From contig CAUYTY010000183.1 in NCBI GenBank assembly GCA_963575655.1, positions 1-39,340 on the forward strand: a DNA stretch of 39,340 nucleotides. Reading direction: 5' to 3'. The notes under the pieces are model-generated. The model did not search any database and was not told where the DNA came from. It saw nothing but the letters and a program-made list of their open reading frames with translations. Position numbers and translations under genes: made by a program. Below, in pieces: positions 16,623-23,358 of this stretch. The first letter of the stretch is position 1. The number at the start of each line of letters is the position of its first letter. This DNA comes from Gammaproteobacteria bacterium. Its GTDB lineage: Bacteria; Pseudomonadota; Gammaproteobacteria; CAIRSR01.

Positions 16623-17669
16623 ATGCCTCTAGGGCCAGTGATGATAGATATCGAGGGTACTGCGCTAACTGCCGAGGATCGGGAGTTGTTGCGTCACCCT
16701 CAGGTCGGGGGGCTCATCCTCTTTTCCCGCAATTACACCTCGCTAGAACAGCTCCAAGCCCTGTTGGCGGAGATTCATACCCTGCGTAATCCTCGTCTTT
16801 TGGTGGCCGTGGACCACGAAGGTGGACGGGTACAACGCTTCCGGGAGGGATTCACTCGTCTACCGGCAGTCGCGCGTTTGGGGGAAGTCTATGACCTTGA
16901 CCCGCGTCGTGCCCTACGTCTCGCCGACCTTGCTGGCTGGTTAATGGCAGCGGAACTACGGTCAGTGGGGGTGGACTTTAGCTTTGCCCCGGTGTTGGAC
17001 CTAGGAAAGGGGGTGAGCTCGGTCATTGGGGATCGTGCCTTTCACTCCACGCCTCAGGGGGTCGCAAGGCTCGCCCAGGCCTACGTTACGGGGATGCAGC
17101 GGGCAGGAATGGCGGCTACCGGTAAGCACTTCCCCGGCCACGGGGCAGTAGCAGCGGATTCGCACCTGGCGCTACCGGTAGACGAACGCTCCTTCGATGA
17201 AATTGCCGCTGAGGATCTCTATCCATTTCGGACGCTGATTGCCCACGGCTTGGTTGGCATCATGCCCGCCCATGTGGTCTATCCGCGTGTTGACCCGGCA
17301 CCGGCGGGATTTTCGCGTTTCTGGTTGCAGGAGGTATTGCGCATCCGCCTGGGTTTCCAGGGGGTGATTTTCAGTGATGACTTGTCGATGGTCGGGGCCG
17401 AAGGGGTTGGCGGCTATCGGGCGCGGGCTCGTGCTGCACTAGAGGCGGGGTGCGACATGGTACTCGTGTGCAATCGTCGGACGGCAGTCGCCGAAGTACT
17501 GCACGCCGTGGAGGGCTATGACCGGCCCCTTACCCACCTCCGATTAGTGCGTATGCATGGTCGTGATGGCATCGATCCCGCCGCTTTGCATCGTGATAAT
17601 GCTTGGCGTACTGCAGTGACCGAGCTTACCCACGCTCTGGACGACCCTGGTCTCTCCCTCAACCTCTAA
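16623..17669 (+). CDS. nagZ: Beta-N-acetylhexosaminidase NagZ
   Basis: NagZ is the cytoplasmic glycoside hydrolase family 3 enzyme that removes N-acetylglucosamine from anhydro-muropeptides during cell-wall recycling. The 348-residue protein has GPVMIDIEGTALTAEDRELL at the start, HPQVGGLILFSRNY, VAVDHEGGRVQRF, the family signature TGKHFPGHGAVAADSH (with the catalytic His/Asp dyad) and VIFSDDLSM with the nucleophilic aspartate. The ATG at 16623 follows TTGGAG, which is its ribosome binding site; the TTG at 16611 inside that site is not a start. It is the last gene of a plus-strand run after the dipeptide permeases and is followed by a hairpin. Confidence 0.96.
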   Translation: MPLGPVMIDIEGTALTAEDRELLRHPQVGGLILFSRNYTSLEQLQALLAEIHTLRNPRLLVAVDHEGGRVQRFREGFTRLPAVARLGEVYDLDPRRALRLADLAGWLMAAELRSVGVDFSFAPVLDLGKGVSSVIGDRAFHSTPQGVARLAQAYVTGMQRAGMAATGKHFPGHGAVAADSHLALPVDERSFDEIAAEDLYPFRTLIAHGLVGIMPAHVVYPRVDPAPAGFSRFWLQEVLRIRLGFQGVIFSDDLSMVGAEGVGGYRARARAALEAGCDMVLVCNRRTAVAEVLHAVEGYDRPLTHLRLVRMHGRDGIDPAALHRDNAWRTAVTELTHALDDPGLSLNL

Positions 17670-17804
17670 TTCGCATCGGAGAACCGCCATTTTTCGCAAA
17701 ACCGGATGGGGGAACCTCCGTCACCTTCGGGAACGAGAAATGGATGCTCTGTGTTCCCGAGGGGACTAAGCAGTTTAAGCAGTTGCGTGCCTACGATCTC
17801 AATT

Positions 17805-17850
17805 GGCGTCGCCAAAAGGATAATTCCTATCCTTTCAGTATGGCGACGCC
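17805..17850. terminator. Hairpin between convergent nagZ and cupin genes
   Basis: GGCGTCGCC (17805-17813) pairs with GGCGACGCC (17842-17850), and AAGGATA (17816-17822) with TATCCTT (17828-17834), leaving a small internal bulge. It overlaps the last codons of the cupin gene on the minus strand and lies 136 bp after nagZ. It could serve as a bidirectional terminator. The rest of this short spacer is empty. Confidence 0.5.
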
Positions 17851-18272
17851 AGGGGGGGGATCCGCACCACATCGGCCTCGTAGACTTCGTGGGCGCGGGA
17901 ATTGCGACCAAAGGTGAGAAATGTTGTGTCCTTGGTAAACACCATAGCGTGATCCTGTGATGGCCCGGTAAAAAACATCGTACCGGGGCCGATCACTGTC
18001 TTAACTGCGGGATCGGTTGTTCCCGTGGGACGTTCCCAGTATTCGATTTCACCCTCCAGCACATAGCAATAATGCCAATCGGTTCTATGGTAGTGATTGG
18101 CGCGCACCGTACCTTTCTTCGAGGAGATTAGGACACAGGATTCCATTGCGACATTCATCAAGGGCTGGATACTCCCGCGTTCATCCGTGAATGGTTTTTC
18201 TAATGGCACAATAACCGTTTTGGGCCATGTGTCTTGCTCTTCCTTGGTGACCGGACGTATTTTTGTTTCCAT
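17835..18272 (-). CDS. Cupin-domain protein, sugar-epimerase-like (WxcM/FdtA type)
   Basis: A 145-residue single-domain cupin. The metal- or sugar-binding motif is NHYHRTDWHYCYVLEGEIEY, close to the pattern of dTDP-4-dehydrorhamnose 3,5-epimerase and dTDP-sugar isomerases. The segment FTDERGSIQPLMNV at about 30-45 is also typical of that group. The second cupin motif is in GPGTMFFTGPSQDHAMVFTK. The start at 18272 is chosen because GAGG lies seven bases upstream; the ORF opens earlier at 18311. It is third in a minus-strand group with the glycosyltransferase and TPR genes, which supports a role in making or modifying a surface sugar. The exact substrate cannot be told. Confidence 0.78.
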   Translation of the reverse strand: METKIRPVTKEEQDTWPKTVIVPLEKPFTDERGSIQPLMNVAMESCVLISSKKGTVRANHYHRTDWHYCYVLEGEIEYWERPTGTTDPAVKTVIGPGTMFFTGPSQDHAMVFTKDTTFLTFGRNSRAHEVYEADVVRIPPLASPY

Positions 18273-18361
18273 GGGAAAACCTCGCAGAAAAGTTCGTGTG
18301 GTATCGTTCAAAGGTCTATTTTTCTACTATTCAAAACGGCGCTGGGCCGCTATAAGAAGAA

Positions 18362-20278
18362 TCAAAACGGGCTCGTTTCATATTGTGCAATCTCGGCACG
18401 GATCCGATTCCGCCAATAACTCAGCAATATTTTATCAAGAAAACGACGCTCCGATCGTATCTGTGCCTCTTTCTGTGCGAGAAATTCTGGCGTAATCTCA
18501 CCCCAATCGGAAACCGGCAAGATTGGCAGATCTACGAAATCTTCCATCCAGGCACCGATGGGAACTATCGGAATAACGCCAAGGTGCAGTGCCTCCCAAT
18601 TACGATGAGAATCCAGGCCATTGCCGCACGGCGAAATAACGAAGCGATGCTCCGCCAATTGTTCCAGATATTCTCGATAGGGGCGTCGTTCACTCTGCGT
18701 GATAAATGACCGACTGGCCAATAGATTGAGAATTGGTTCACGATGCGCAACGTTGGTACTAACATCGATATTTAAATAGGCATCGCGAATCTTTGCTCGT
18801 GGTTGGCGCGCGGTCTCAATTAAGGCCCGAGTATTGCCATGGGGCCATTGGGCATTGGCCAATCCGGCGGGTAGCGCCGTCACCTTTCGATGACGGATAT
18901 CAACACCTTGTGAGAACCAGTGAATTACCCGCACATCCTCAATAAAACGTCGAAAACTTTCGGTGATGCGAATATCGCTATTGTGGGTGATCAAAACAAA
19001 ATGCTGCGTTAGGTGCGGAACTACATGTTCGAAGAAACTCTCGACTAGGTGGGTATAAACAAAAATGACGCTGGCGTTTTGTACCTCCCTAATCTGCGCC
19101 GCATTATCTACCACCAGGTGGTGGCGGGGACCACGCAAATGACAAAGACGAATGTTGGGCGTATTGCGAAGGCTAAGGTGGAAGGCGATCGTGCTGTCAT
19201 CAATGATCGAAATATCCGCCAATGCCTGTAGCCGCTCCCCGGTAATCACCTCATATTCGGGAATAGTGTGAGGCTGTATAACTCCCAGGACAGACCCAGC
19301 CAGACGTAAAGCCGCCGGGCGTGGGCGCGGACGCGACAAAAAGGCGGATAGATTCTTGGAGTGGAAATGTAAATTTATGATGGGCCATCGATGATTGGCA
19401 GTACATAGATAGGGAATGCGCCGCCCCTGCTCATCAAAAGCCAAAAGATAACGATACCGCGACGGCCAGTATACCGCCGTCTCGTTGATGAAGCCGATAA
19501 TCTTCCGACCGGGTGCATTGCGTGGGTCGATCCCGTCGATAAACTGGCCCAGCGGACCCGGATCAAAGATTGCGCGAAAGCTATCAAAATGACGTGTATA
19601 CAGCGTTGGATCCGCAGCTTGCGTGCCGACGAGGCTCTGCATTGGACCGGGGTCATCACTCGGCACAACCGGAAGTGAATCAATCACCGCCGGCCCGAAA
19701 CTCTGGCGTAATACGCCAAGAAGATCCATATCGTTAATCTGTACGCCAGGATTATTCAGAAAGATGTTGGCGAAGAATAGTGTCAGGCGTGCCAGCGCGT
19801 TGTGGTCTTTGAAATAAACAATTCCCGCAATTGCACGATCATCCTTGACGAAGGGGACCGCGATCCCTTGGTAACAGCGGGCCAGTAGCGGGACGATAAC
19901 CGTAAGATCGGCATATAGCAAGTTATCCGTTTCCAGATGGATAATATTCTCTAATCCAAAACGCAAGGCGAGCGTCTCCAGATAGAAAAATCTTTCTATA
20001 ACATACGTCCAGAAGCCGGAACGGAATTGTCGATCAACCTTGGTGCTTTTCCGAAAGGCAGCGTGAGATGCCGAGGTGGGTAGTGACTCAACCGTAACTA
20101 TGGTAACGGCTAGTGCAGAGTCAAAAGAGACCGCTGCCAATGCCGCCTGTTCCGCAATCAGATAAATCGGGCAACTATTGAAAAGTCTCGCCTGAAACAG
20201 GGCATCCGCCGTATAATTAGGGAGGACCTCTCCCAACTGAACAAAAACAATGCTGTGAGGTAGCTTCTCAGTATTCAT
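18362..20278 (-). CDS. Two-domain glycosyltransferase with C-terminal exostosin-like (GT47) domain
   Basis: A 638-residue protein without a signal peptide or membrane segment. The N-terminal half (about 1-330) looks like a GT-A nucleotide-sugar transferase: alternating strands and helices, with HLETDNLL around residues 114-121 as a candidate metal-binding DXD-type motif and an acceptor-side stretch with NDMDLLGVLRQ. The C-terminal half (about 380-620) contains FVISPCGNGLDSHRNWEALH leading to LGVIPIVPIG, which is the signature of exostosin/GT47 nucleotide-sugar binding. Two transferase domains in one chain suggest it adds two different sugars or makes an alternating glycan. It lies 18 bp after a TPR gene and 89 bp before the cupin gene. 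The sugars are unknown. Confidence 0.8.
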   Translation of the reverse strand: MNTEKLPHSIVFVQLGEVLPNYTADALFQARLFNSCPIYLIAEQAALAAVSFDSALAVTIVTVESLPTSASHAAFRKSTKVDRQFRSGFWTYVIERFFYLETLALRFGLENIIHLETDNLLYADLTVIVPLLARCYQGIAVPFVKDDRAIAGIVYFKDHNALARLTLFFANIFLNNPGVQINDMDLLGVLRQSFGPAVIDSLPVVPSDDPGPMQSLVGTQAADPTLYTRHFDSFRAIFDPGPLGQFIDGIDPRNAPGRKIIGFINETAVYWPSRYRYLLAFDEQGRRIPYLCTANHRWPIINLHFHSKNLSAFLSRPRPRPAALRLAGSVLGVIQPHTIPEYEVITGERLQALADISIIDDSTIAFHLSLRNTPNIRLCHLRGPRHHLVVDNAAQIREVQNASVIFVYTHLVESFFEHVVPHLTQHFVLITHNSDIRITESFRRFIEDVRVIHWFSQGVDIRHRKVTALPAGLANAQWPHGNTRALIETARQPRAKIRDAYLNIDVSTNVAHREPILNLLASRSFITQSERRPYREYLEQLAEHRFVISPCGNGLDSHRNWEALHLGVIPIVPIGAWMEDFVDLPILPVSDWGEITPEFLAQKEAQIRSERRFLDKILLSYWRNRIRAEIAQYETSPF

Positions 20279-20296
20279 TTGGCTTGCACAATACCG

Positions 20297-20737
20297 TTAT
20301 TTCAGATAGAGCTGGAGAATTTTTGCGGATTCGGCGTATGCCAGGTCGATAGAAAATCCAGGTTCAAATAGAAGTGTGCCATCGCCTAGGTTTCGCCACG
20401 TTGGGGAATAAGCGTGGGCACTGGCGCCCGGGTCCAGGGCAACCGCTTGATGAAAACAAGCGATTGCCTTCTCCGTATCACCGTGACGCATGAGTGCAAC
20501 CCCGTAGTTATGGTAAAACGCCGCAAAGAGCGGCGACGACGAGACCGCAATTCTCAAATAGTTTAGGGCATTATCAAGATCGCCCTCGTCCAAGGCAATG
20601 ATTCCGAGAAGATACATGGCAAGAAGGTGCGACGGGCTATTTTTATCACGGAGAATCTCCCCGCACAAATCTTTTGCCTCTGTACGCTTTCCGGTAGCGT
20701 AATGAGCGAACGCATTTGAAATAATCTCTAAGCTCAT
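20297..20737 (-). CDS. TPR-repeat protein
   Basis: A 146-residue protein made mainly of tetratricopeptide repeats. Clear repeat units are SHLLAMYLLGIIALDEGDLD / NALNYLRIAVSSSPLFAAFY (about 36-75) and HNYGVALMRHGDTEKAIACF / HQAVALDPG (about 76-105). The C-terminal segment ends in a helix (DLAYAESAKILQLYLK). GAGGGAGAG directly upstream supports the start. It is the first gene of the glycosyltransferase-cupin group, 18 bp from the glycosyltransferase. TPR proteins beside sugar transferases often act as scaffolds or, in OGT-like enzymes, as the substrate-reading arm; here that arm would be a separate chain. This pairing is inference. Confidence 0.8.
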   Translation of the reverse strand: MSLEIISNAFAHYATGKRTEAKDLCGEILRDKNSPSHLLAMYLLGIIALDEGDLDNALNYLRIAVSSSPLFAAFYHNYGVALMRHGDTEKAIACFHQAVALDPGASAHAYSPTWRNLGDGTLLFEPGFSIDLAYAESAKILQLYLK

Positions 20738-20790
20738 GACTCTCCCTCAATTATTCGGATGTAAACTCAGTATTGAGCGGGTACTAGGTA

Positions 20791-20829
20791 ATCATTCACA
20801 CCCCCTCCTAACGAGAGAGGGTGAATGAT
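20791..20829. repeat. Imperfect hairpin of the C-rich family
   Basis: ATCATTCAC (20791-20799) pairs with GTGAATGAT (20821-20829) around a CCCCCTC/GAGAGGG inner stem. It is followed by TACGATAC like the 14327 hairpin. It lies upstream of the TPR gene, not after a gene end, so a terminator role is doubtful. Between 20738 and 21240 I see only this and the next two repeats, no gene. Confidence 0.55.
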
Positions 20830-20889
20830 TACGATACTAGCGTACAACCCGTTAAGTACCTGTCTGCCTAAAACATCTCTACAATACCA

Positions 20890-20983
20890 TTCAACCGACA
20901 TTCACGGAAACCCTGAACCGCCCCGATGATCGCTACTCAGGTCAAGGGGTGAAGATTCAGGGTTTCCGTAAATGTCGGTTGAA
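20890..20983. repeat. 94-bp element with 28-bp terminal inverted repeats
   Basis: Left arm 20890-20917 and right arm 20956-20983 are reverse complements at 27 of 28 positions; the left arm begins TTCAACCGACATTCACGGAA. The 38-base centre is not palindromic. This is the size and structure of a very small MITE or a long processed RNA hairpin. I see no second copy in the window and no clear target-site duplication. Confidence 0.8.
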
Positions 20984-21100
20984 AAGTAGCCTTCTTGGTT
21001 TGATAACCACTTGATTTTTGTTCTGATGTGTGCGATTTTATCACGCATCATCTGTCAATGTGGTCTGGTTTGAGAACGGAAACGAATTTTTGACGTAGAT

Positions 21101-21182
21101 ATCCAAGTTGCCACCTATTCGTCATTCCGCTAATCCCTGCAGGAATGACGGTTGAGTTGAGCCGTGGATAGCAACTTGAGTT
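21101..21182. repeat. Small TIR-bounded element, copy A (GTCATTCC core)
   Basis: Outer arms ATCCAAGTTGCCACCTATTC (21101-21120) and, on the complement, AACTCAAGTTGCTATCCAC (21182-21164) form a near-complementary pair. Inside is a second hairpin, GTCATTCC (21121-21128) with GGAATGAC (21132-21139 region, loop CTAATCCCTGC). The right half GACGGTTGAGTTGAGCC to the end recurs at 22618-22650. It stands about 60 bp before the nitroreductase start and may fall within its leader. Confidence 0.75.
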
Positions 21183-21240
21183 AAATAAGCAGTCTAAAAT
21201 GGACTGCCCTTCTCTGAATGCTTAGTTGAGGAGTCATTTT

Positions 21241-21843
21241 ATGAATGTAGCTGAAGCTATTCGTACCCGTCGTGCTGTCAAGGCGTTTGACCCTACGCAT
21301 CGTATGACCGAAGAAGAAATCAAACAATTCTTTGAGTTAGCCATGCTGGCCCCCACTGCCTTCAATATTCAAAATTGGCGTTTCGTGCTCGTCCAGGATC
21401 CGATACTTCGCCAACAAATTCGCGAGGTCTCTTGGAATCAAGCCCAGGTTACCGACGCATCTCTACTGGTGGTGATGACTGCTGATCTTCGCTCCTGGGA
21501 AAAAGAACCTCAACGCTATTGGCGTTTAGCCGCGCAACCGGTACAAGATTTTCTCCTACCGGCCATCGATCAATATTATCGTGGTCGTGAACAGGTCCAA
21601 CGGGATGAAGCCATGCGTTCCTGCGGTATTGCCGCTCAGACGTTGATGTTGGTCGCTCGTGAATTGGGTTATGATTCCTGTCCAATGGATGGATTTGATT
21701 TCGATGCCGTTGCCCGGCTGATCAACTTACCCGCTGATCACGTCATTGCCATGTTTGTAGCGATTGGCAAAGCCATTCAGCCGACCCATCCTCGTAGTGG
21801 CCCCTTGGATATGTCTGAGGTTGTTATTCGCGATCGGTTCTAG
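21241..21843 (+). CDS. Nitroreductase family flavoprotein
   Basis: A 200-residue NAD(P)H-dependent FMN enzyme of the nitroreductase fold. The N-terminal MNVAEAIRTRRAVKAFDP holds the FMN-phosphate-binding Arg-x-Arg-Arg segment. ELAMLAPTAFNIQNWRFVLV supplies the flavin-contact Pro-Thr-Ala-Phe-Asn. DEAMRSCGIAAQTLMLVARE and GYDSCPMDGFDFDAV are the second conserved block, and VIAMFVAIGKA the C-terminal strand. The start at 21241 follows GAGGAG by a good distance. The native substrate is not predictable; quinones, nitroaromatics and other acceptors are usual. The PAP2 gene follows 17 bp later, so both may be transcribed together. Confidence 0.93.
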   Translation: MNVAEAIRTRRAVKAFDPTHRMTEEEIKQFFELAMLAPTAFNIQNWRFVLVQDPILRQQIREVSWNQAQVTDASLLVVMTADLRSWEKEPQRYWRLAAQPVQDFLLPAIDQYYRGREQVQRDEAMRSCGIAAQTLMLVARELGYDSCPMDGFDFDAVARLINLPADHVIAMFVAIGKAIQPTHPRSGPLDMSEVVIRDRF

Positions 21844-21860
21844 AAAATAAAGTAGAGAGT

Positions 21861-22553
21861 ATGCCCCTGCCGTCGATGAGCGGAACCTGGATAACTGTAC
21901 AACGCCACCCTGTGCTAATGGCGTTTCTCGTGGGGGTGGTTTTGTTTCTGGTTTTTCCGTCACTGGATCTGCGAATAAGTTATTGGTTCTACCGTCCCGA
22001 CGAGGGATTTTTCTGGCGTAGTCATCCGCTGGTAGTATTTATTTATAATGTGGTTCCCTGGCTGGCAGCGGGATTAGTTGTGGGATATAGCGCGGTATTA
22101 CTCGGTCCTCTCGTCTCAAAAAAGGTCTGGTTACAATCACGGCGACGATCTGTTGGTTATCTGTTATTGGTCTTGCTCTTAGGGCCAGGTTTGATGGTGA
22201 ATACGGTCCTCAAAGACCACTGGGGGCGGGCGCGACCCTACCAGGTACAGTTCTTCGGGGGTACCCAGCAATTCACGCCCGCGCTGGTACCCGCAACCCA
22301 ATGTGATCGTAATTGTTCTTTCGTGAGTGGTCATGCGTCACTTGGTTTTTACTTCGTTGCCTTTGGTTTTGTGCTAAGACACCAGCGCCGTGCCTGGTTG
22401 GCAATAGGTCTAGTGGCAGGAACGGGAGTAGGTTTAGTACGCATTATCCAGGGAGGGCATTTCCTAGGCGATGTGATCTTTTCATTTTTTGTTGTCTATG
22501 TCGTGGCCTGGGTGTTACAAGGTTTGGTTCACCCACTGTCTGAAGGTGACTGA
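21861..22553 (+). CDS. PAP2-family membrane phosphatase (LpxE-like)
   Basis: A 230-residue inner-membrane protein with about six membrane segments. The three phosphatase motifs are visible: KDHWGRARPYQ (KX6RP, about 114-124), CSFVSGHASLG (SGH, about 150-160) and RIIQGGHFLGDVI (R-X5-GHX3D, about 194-206). The nucleophilic histidine and its partners are intact. The N-terminal region with DLRISYWFYRPDEGFFWR resembles lipid A phosphatases and lipid-phosphate phosphatases. The likely substrate is a lipid phosphate such as undecaprenyl diphosphate, phosphatidylglycerophosphate or lipid A. The gene follows a nitroreductase gene closely, without an obvious functional link. Confidence 0.9.
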   Translation: MPLPSMSGTWITVQRHPVLMAFLVGVVLFLVFPSLDLRISYWFYRPDEGFFWRSHPLVVFIYNVVPWLAAGLVVGYSAVLLGPLVSKKVWLQSRRRSVGYLLLVLLLGPGLMVNTVLKDHWGRARPYQVQFFGGTQQFTPALVPATQCDRNCSFVSGHASLGFYFVAFGFVLRHQRRAWLAIGLVAGTGVGLVRIIQGGHFLGDVIFSFFVVYVVAWVLQGLVHPLSEGD

Positions 22554-22590
22554 TTCATAACTTTCCTGGCTATCGGTAAATCGTTCGGTT

Positions 22591-22650
22591 GTCATTTCGG
22601 CAGGAATTGCCGAAATGACGGTTGAATTGAACCATAGATAGTAACTTGCA
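22591..22650. repeat. Half copy of the small element, copy B (GTCATTTCGGCA hairpin)
   Basis: A perfect 12-bp hairpin, GTCATTTCGGCA (22591-22602) with TGCCGAAATGAC (22608-22619), is followed by a right flank that matches copy A at 21139-21176 with about six changes. The left terminal repeat (CAAGTTGCCACCTA) is missing. It lies 38 bp after the PAP2 gene and 8 bp before the DUF4124 stop, so it may terminate both convergent genes. Confidence 0.75.
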
Positions 22651-22657
22651 CCAGCTA

Positions 22658-23125
22658 CTATCTGTGTCTTGTCCATCGATGGTCATTGTCTCTCAATCTT
22701 GATTTTCGTTCGGATTGATGGCATTTCATGCGCATCTGAGCCTCTGCCACTTTTATCGATGCATGGGTACTTGTTAGGGAGTTGGATTCAATCTCATAGT
22801 GATGCATTGCGTCCTCACATTCTGCTCGGGATGGGGTTGTCCCGCTTCTGTTATTTACGATGAAGGAGAGCGGATGCTCTCGATTATAGGTACGAAATTC
22901 CTTGAGACGCTGTAGGCCCTGTTCCTGGCTTTGGGGGGAGGGTGGGGTGTAGCTCTGTGTCTCCTCCAGATGATGATTAGGGGACGGTGGAATAGCGCTA
23001 TCGCTAAAGGTAACCTGACCAGTTTTATCGATCCAGCGATAAAATTGCTCAGCACTTGACGGAACAGAGACCAAGCAAGAAAGTAATAGCGTCGTTTTAG
23101 CGATAACGATAGATAGAGAGTGCAT
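22658..23125 (-). CDS. DUF4124 domain secreted/periplasmic protein
   Basis: A 155-residue protein with a signal peptide (about 1-25: hydrophobic ATTLLLSCLVSVPSSA-type core ending SSAEQ). A short DUF4124 domain follows (EQFYRWIDKTGQVTFSDSAIPP), the small beta unit found at the N terminus of many gammaproteobacterial envelope proteins. The rest is polar, with a helical segment rich in Glu/Lys/Met (EAQMRMKCHQSERKSRL) and Pro-rich linker (YTPPSPQSQEQ). No enzyme motif is seen. It converges with the PAP2 gene; only the half repeat lies between them. A periplasmic structural or accessory role is plausible but not shown. Confidence 0.82.
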   Translation of the reverse strand: MHSLSIVIAKTTLLLSCLVSVPSSAEQFYRWIDKTGQVTFSDSAIPPSPNHHLEETQSYTPPSPQSQEQGLQRLKEFRTYNREHPLSFIVNNRSGTTPSRAECEDAMHHYEIESNSLTSTHASIKVAEAQMRMKCHQSERKSRLRDNDHRWTRHR

Positions 23126-23358
23126 GGGAGGTTTCCTCCTTTTGGTTTTTTGCCCTTGGTAATAATTGTTTCAGCGTCTAGGATAGTCCACCGCGTGAGG
23201 AGGAGCCCTGCGGTTGGCGTAAGGTAGGGTACCGGGGCTGCTTCCTTAATGAGCTAATTCAACACGATGTATATTTACGCGAGATTGCCTCTCGGGTATA
23301 AAAACCTGATTCGTTGCGGTGTACACTGGCGCCAGAGCGCAGCCAAGAGATTTTACTT

